From FEN-1219 sp035548835 (lineage in GTDB: Bacteria; Pseudomonadota; Gammaproteobacteria; Steroidobacterales; Rariloculaceae), in contig DASZSB010000042.1 in the NCBI GenBank assembly GCA_035548835.1, forward strand, positions 1-9,821: a stretch of DNA of 9,821 nt. The letters are read 5' to 3'. The position numbers and the translations under genes are program-made. This document shows, in pieces, positions 7,109 to 9,821 of the stretch (its first letter is position 1; each line of letters starts with the position of its first letter). Under the pieces are notes generated by a model, which saw only the letters and a program-made list of their open reading frames with translations, had not been told where the DNA came from and ran no database searches.

Positions 7109-7159
7109 GTGACCCAGGTTCAGGAAACGGGCGGCCGGCACGCGCAGAGTGTGTGGTCC

Positions 7160-7165
7160 GGAGAG
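7160..7165 (+). promoter_or_regulatory. Likely ribosome binding site of the GGDEF gene
   Basis: GGAGAG lies 11 bases before ATG 7177, slightly long but usable. It favours 7177 over the in-frame GTG at 7153, which it would follow, and over GTG 7165, which it overlaps. Confidence 0.45.
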
Positions 7166-7176
7166 TGCTTGCCCGC

Positions 7177-8397
7177 ATGGACTTGACGAAGCTCGACCCG
7201 CAGGACCATGGCTCGCCCTTCGCGGAACAGCTGCAGCGCGGTTTCTCGAACCTGCGTTTCGCGGCCCCGCTCGAGAGGGATTTTCGCGAGTTCTACGTCG
7301 CGCAGAATCTCGCGCGCGCCCGCCTGTCGGGTCTGATCGCGCTCGTGCTCGTGCTGGCGTTGACTTGTATCGATCTCGTCTTCGGCTCCCCGGCGCTGGG
7401 CAAGCTGAACGCACTGCGTCTCGGCGTGCTATGCCCGCTGCTGTTGCTGCTCGCGGCTGCGGTGGCGCTGCCGGTGGCCCGGCGCTACTACACCGAGATC
7501 GTGTCGGTGGGCGTCACGCTCGTCGGTTTCGTCGTCACCTACATCACGCACGTCGCATCGCTGGCGGGTGCGTCGTACGTGCTGGCCGGGCTCGTGCTCG
7601 TGGTGCTGTTCGGATGTCTGTTCCTCGGCCTGCTGTTCAACGTGGCGATCGCCGTGGCGGCCCTGCTGATCGCGGCGCACTTCGTCAGCGGGCTCGTGGT
7701 GGGCCTGCCGCTCGACGTGCTGAGCTACATGACCGCGATCCTCGGCGCCGCCGCCGTGATCGGCGGCATCGCGACGTACAACCTCGAGCACGCGCTGCGC
7801 ACCAATTTTCTCGAGACCCGTCTGCTGAACGAGCTCGCCGAGCGTGACGGCATGACGGGCCTCTACAATCGGCGCATCTTCGACGACTACATCTACCGCA
7901 TCTGGCGGCAGTCGCGGCGCGAGGGCACCGCCATCGCCATCGTGTTCGTCGACATCGACTTCTTCAAGATCTTCAACGACCTCTACGGCCACCAGGCGGG
8001 CGATGACTGCCTGAAGAAGGTCGCGAAGTGCATCGCACGCGGCGCGAAACGGCCGTTCGATTTCTCCGCCCGCTACGGGGGCGAGGAGTTCGTGCTCGTG
8101 CTCTACGACCCGCCCGAGGATTACGCGCGCGGCGTGCCTGAGCAGATCCGCCGCGACGTGCTCGATCTCGCGATCCCGCACGCGGGCTCGCAGGCGGCGA
8201 AGTTCGTGACGGTCAGCGTGGGTCTCTCGCTCGCGCGGCCCGACTCGACGCACAGCCTGGCCGGCGCCATACAGATGGCCGACGAAGCGCTGTATCTGGC
8301 CAAGCGCGAGGGTCGCAACCGCGTCGTGTGCAAGGACTCGGACGACTCCGAGGTCGAGACCGGCAACTTCCGCGTCGTCTACCGCGATCTGCGGTAG
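7177..8397 (+). CDS. Membrane-bound diguanylate cyclase (GGDEF domain)
   Basis: The 406-residue protein makes cyclic di-GMP from two GTP. Residues 1-50 are cytoplasmic and partly amphipathic (ERDFREFYVAQNLARARL). About six TM helices follow (52-69, 83-101, 108-127, 133-153, 156-176, 182-201), then a short linker (203-223) and the GGDEF domain from D224 (DGMTGLYNRR). The active-site motif is GGEEF (301-305). The product-inhibition I-site RPFD (292-295) sits exactly five residues before it, so both catalysis and feedback control look intact. No PAS, HAMP or EAL domain is present. The TM part is presumably the sensor but matches no named module I can assign. It lies 84 bp after batD with no clear promoter, so it may be partly cotranscribed. 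In-frame GTG starts at 7153 and 7165 are possible. Confidence 0.93.
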   Translation: MDLTKLDPQDHGSPFAEQLQRGFSNLRFAAPLERDFREFYVAQNLARARLSGLIALVLVLALTCIDLVFGSPALGKLNALRLGVLCPLLLLLAAAVALPVARRYYTEIVSVGVTLVGFVVTYITHVASLAGASYVLAGLVLVVLFGCLFLGLLFNVAIAVAALLIAAHFVSGLVVGLPLDVLSYMTAILGAAAVIGGIATYNLEHALRTNFLETRLLNELAERDGMTGLYNRRIFDDYIYRIWRQSRREGTAIAIVFVDIDFFKIFNDLYGHQAGDDCLKKVAKCIARGAKRPFDFSARYGGEEFVLVLYDPPEDYARGVPEQIRRDVLDLAIPHAGSQAAKFVTVSVGLSLARPDSTHSLAGAIQMADEALYLAKREGRNRVVCKDSDDSEVETGNFRVVYRDLR

Positions 8398-8406
8398 CGG
8401 GCTACC
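8393..8406. repeat. Palindrome spanning two convergent stop codons
   Basis: GGTAGC (8393-8398) and GCTACC (8401-8406) form a perfect inverted repeat separated by two bases. The TAG stop of the GGDEF gene (8395-8397) and the TAG stop of the minus-strand VOC gene (8402-8404 complement) occupy mirror positions in the arms. The genes are only four bases apart. There is no T tract on either side, so termination activity is doubtful. Confidence 0.45.
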
Positions 8407-8821
8407 ACGTGCCGGTGTTCGGCATCGACGCCCAGGGCTCGGCTTTCGGCAGCGCGTCGCCCTTCTGCAGCAGCTCGATCGAGATGTTGTCCGGCGAGCG
8501 CACGAACGCCATCTTGCCGTCGCGCGGCGGGCGGTTGATCGTGACGCCCGCCTTCATGAGCTTGCTGCACAACGCGTAGATGTCGTCGACCTCGTACGCC
8601 ACGTGACCGAAGTTGCGGCCGGCCGTGTACTGCTCGGGATCCCAGTTGTAGGTCAGCTCGATCGCGCAGTCCTCCTGGCCTTCGGGCGCCACGAACACGA
8701 GCGTGAAGCGTCCGCCCTGGTGCTCCATCCGGCGGACTTCCTTGAGTCCGAGCTTGTTGCAGTAGAAGTCGAGCGACTGCTCGAGATTGCTGACGCGCAC
8801 CATTGTATGCAGATACCGCAC
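8402..8821 (-). CDS. VOC family protein, lactoylglutathione lyase (glyoxalase I)-like
   Basis: This 139-residue protein resembles GloA, which isomerises the methylglyoxal-glutathione hemithioacetal. It opens with MRYLHTMVRV, like GloA, and keeps all four expected metal ligands: H5, E55 (in IELTYNW), H73 (FGHVAY) and E116 (ISIELL). The end, EPWASMPNTGTW, is characteristic of a GloA-like subgroup in proteobacteria. The segment before the last ligand reads SPDNISIEL rather than the DPDGYKIEL of classical enzymes, so substrate identity is less certain. The start is GTG at 8821: it retains H5, and GGGAG stands eight bases upstream, whereas the internal ATG would remove the H5 ligand. It is convergent with the GGDEF gene and divergent from the hydrolase. 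A different VOC substrate cannot be excluded. Confidence 0.93.
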   Translation of the reverse strand: MRYLHTMVRVSNLEQSLDFYCNKLGLKEVRRMEHQGGRFTLVFVAPEGQEDCAIELTYNWDPEQYTAGRNFGHVAYEVDDIYALCSKLMKAGVTINRPPRDGKMAFVRSPDNISIELLQKGDALPKAEPWASMPNTGTW

Positions 8822-8828
8822 GACCTAT

Positions 8829-8834
8829 TCTCCC
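8829..8834 (-). promoter_or_regulatory. Ribosome binding site of the VOC gene
   Basis: On the minus strand GGGAGA is followed by ATAGGTC and then GTG at 8821. The good spacing supports the GTG start, which preserves the metal ligand His5. Confidence 0.6.
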
Positions 8835-8861
8835 GACGAACAGTTGAGCGCCGACTATACC
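8833..8861 (+). promoter_or_regulatory. Possible weak promoter of the hydrolase gene
   Basis: On the plus strand TATACC (8856-8861, 4 of 6 matches) lies 17 bases after CCGACG (8833-8838, 3 of 6). It shares its AT-rich core with the minus-strand -10. The site is weak and offered only because no better candidate exists between the divergent genes. Confidence 0.2.
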
Positions 8862-8882
8862 GCGACGATGCGGCAGCTTTAA
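8854..8882 (-). promoter_or_regulatory. Candidate promoter of the VOC gene
   Basis: On the minus strand TATAGT (complement of 8854-8859) matches the -10 consensus at 5 of 6 positions. Seventeen bases upstream is TTAAAG (complement of 8877-8882), a weak -35 with 3 of 6 matches. The predicted start near 8847 gives a leader of about 26 bases containing the GGGAGA ribosome site. Confidence 0.45.
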
Positions 8883-8895
8883 GGCAGCCCGAGAC

Positions 8896-9804
8896 TTGAC
8901 TGCTCCACGCATTCTCTTCGTGCCGGGGTTGAACCCGAAGCCGCCGCGCGAGCTGTACCGGCCACAGCTCATGCGCACGCTCGCGGCCGGGCTCGCACGC
9001 TCGCGGCCCGCTGCCGCCGCCTGGTTCGCGGCGCACCCGGACGCGTTCCGGCTCGTGGCGTGGACGTACCTTTTCTACGGCGCACATCGCGACATCACCG
9101 TCGATCTGCCGGGCATCGAGCGGCTGCTCGCGCAGGCCGGGCCGAGCGCCGAGGACCTGGGCGAGCTGCACTCGCTGCCGCGCAGGTGGAAGCGCTGGTC
9201 GTACGTCATCGGCGACACATGGCCGTTGCTCGGCCGCTGGCTGGCGCCGGCAGCCACGCGGCGGCTCATGCACGAGGCGAACCGGTACCTCAAGAATCGC
9301 GGCGGCGTCGGCGACGGTGTGCGGGCCGTGCTGCGGGCGGAGCTCGACTCCGCGTGGCAGGCCGGTGCGCAGGTGCTGCTGATCGGCCACAGCCTGGGCT
9401 CGGTCATTGCCTACGACACGCTGTGGGAGCTGTCGCGCGTGCGGGGCTCGCCGGGCCGCATCGATCTGTTCGTGACGATGGGCAGCCCGCTCGCGACGCA
9501 TTTCATCCAGCGCAAGGTGGCCGGCTCGCGCGAGCGGGGCGCGGCGCGCTATCCGGCCAACGTCGGGCGCTGGGTCAACTTCACGGCGCGCGGTGACACG
9601 ACGGCGCTCAAGCCCCGGCTCGCGCCGACCTTCGGCGAGATGGTGACGCTCGGCCTGCTCGAGTCGATCGACGACACGGTCGGCTTCGATAACTACTTCC
9701 GCGGCGAGCTCGGCTACAACGAGCACGAAGCGTACGGGTACTTGTCGCAGGCGGTCGTCGGTTCCGTGGTCGGCGACTGGCTGGCGAAGAACGCGCTCGT
9801 TTGA
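8896..9804 (+). CDS. Alpha/beta hydrolase, putative serine esterase or lipase
   Basis: The 302-residue protein begins with a first strand and possible oxyanion loop, RILFVPGLNPKPP (5-17). It has a nucleophile elbow GHSLGS with Ser166 and a strand ending in FVTMGSPLATHF. Candidate acid D234 (TARGDTT) and His277 (NEHEAYGY) complete a Ser-Asp-His triad in the expected order. No signal peptide or TM helix is visible, so it is probably cytoplasmic. The start is TTG 8896: the first strand begins only four residues later, and the next ATG in frame (residue 26) would remove it. AAGG at 8881-8884 is a weak ribosome site. The protein resembles a group of proteobacterial hydrolases without known substrate. 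It is divergent from the VOC gene with a 74-bp gap. The fold is likely; the substrate is unknown. Confidence 0.86.
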   Translation: MTAPRILFVPGLNPKPPRELYRPQLMRTLAAGLARSRPAAAAWFAAHPDAFRLVAWTYLFYGAHRDITVDLPGIERLLAQAGPSAEDLGELHSLPRRWKRWSYVIGDTWPLLGRWLAPAATRRLMHEANRYLKNRGGVGDGVRAVLRAELDSAWQAGAQVLLIGHSLGSVIAYDTLWELSRVRGSPGRIDLFVTMGSPLATHFIQRKVAGSRERGAARYPANVGRWVNFTARGDTTALKPRLAPTFGEMVTLGLLESIDDTVGFDNYFRGELGYNEHEAYGYLSQAVVGSVVGDWLAKNALV

Positions 9805-9821
9805 GCGTGGCGGAAGTTCTG

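Noticed and set aside
7107..7135. TTGTGA at 7107-7112 as a -35 for the GGDEF gene
   Set aside because: No AT-rich hexamer lies 16-18 bp downstream; the region is GC-rich.
8653..9726. Minus-strand open frame opposite the hydrolase running into the VOC gene
   Set aside because: It overlaps the VOC gene in another frame and the hydrolase in antisense, and its translation shows no motif.
9794..9807. CGCTC-GTTT-GAGCG hairpin at the end of the hydrolase gene as a terminator
   Set aside because: The stem is only five base pairs with no following T run, and the window ends 14 bases later.
9807..9821. Possible start of another plus-strand gene (GTG GCG GAA GTT CTG)
   Set aside because: Only five codons are visible and no ribosome site can be judged, so it cannot be supported.

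Overview
The window is very GC-rich (by eye about 70%), densely coded, and uses GTG/TTG as well as ATG starts. Gene content (a MoxR/DUF58/DUF4381/BatA/BatB-C/BatD cluster, a short glyoxalase-I-like VOC protein, a membrane diguanylate cyclase) fits a high-GC proteobacterium, most likely a gammaproteobacterium of the Xanthomonadales/Nevskiales/Steroidobacter kind. That placement is an inference from gene content and protein style only. No rRNA, tRNA, CRISPR, insertion sequence or prophage gene was seen.

Bases 1-81 hold a convincing sigma70-type promoter (CTGACA, 17 bp, TAGAAT) preceded by a tandem 8-bp repeat. It drives a tightly packed six-gene plus-strand block, 82-7092: a MoxR AAA+ ATPase, a DUF58 protein, a DUF4381 membrane protein, a BatA-like VWA protein, a BatB/BatC fusion (VWA + TPR + disordered linker) and BatD. 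The junctions overlap by 1, 4, 8 and 7 bases or are 5 bases apart, so the six products are probably made together in coupled fashion. The likely picture is a membrane complex. The MoxR ATPase, the DUF58 protein, the DUF4381 soluble part and the BatD tail would lie in the cytoplasm; the two VWA domains, the TPR segment and the BatD ectodomain would face the periplasm. Clusters of this type are linked to stress and oxygen tolerance and to maturation of envelope proteins, but the client is not known from this sequence.

After an 84-bp gap (possibly with a weak hairpin) comes a six-TM GGDEF protein (7177-8397) with an intact active site and inhibitory site. It converges on a minus-strand VOC/glyoxalase-I-like gene (8402-8821); the two stop codons sit in opposite arms of one short palindrome. 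A 74-bp divergent intergenic region with overlapping -10-like elements separates that gene from a TTG-started serine alpha/beta hydrolase (8896-9804). The last 17 bases may carry the start of another gene.

The block is a recognisable though functionally poorly understood system, not a wholly new one. The most interesting points are the predicted split of intact and degenerate VWA domains across the membrane, the BatB-BatC fusion with an internal signal-like segment, and the small symmetric regulatory sites.
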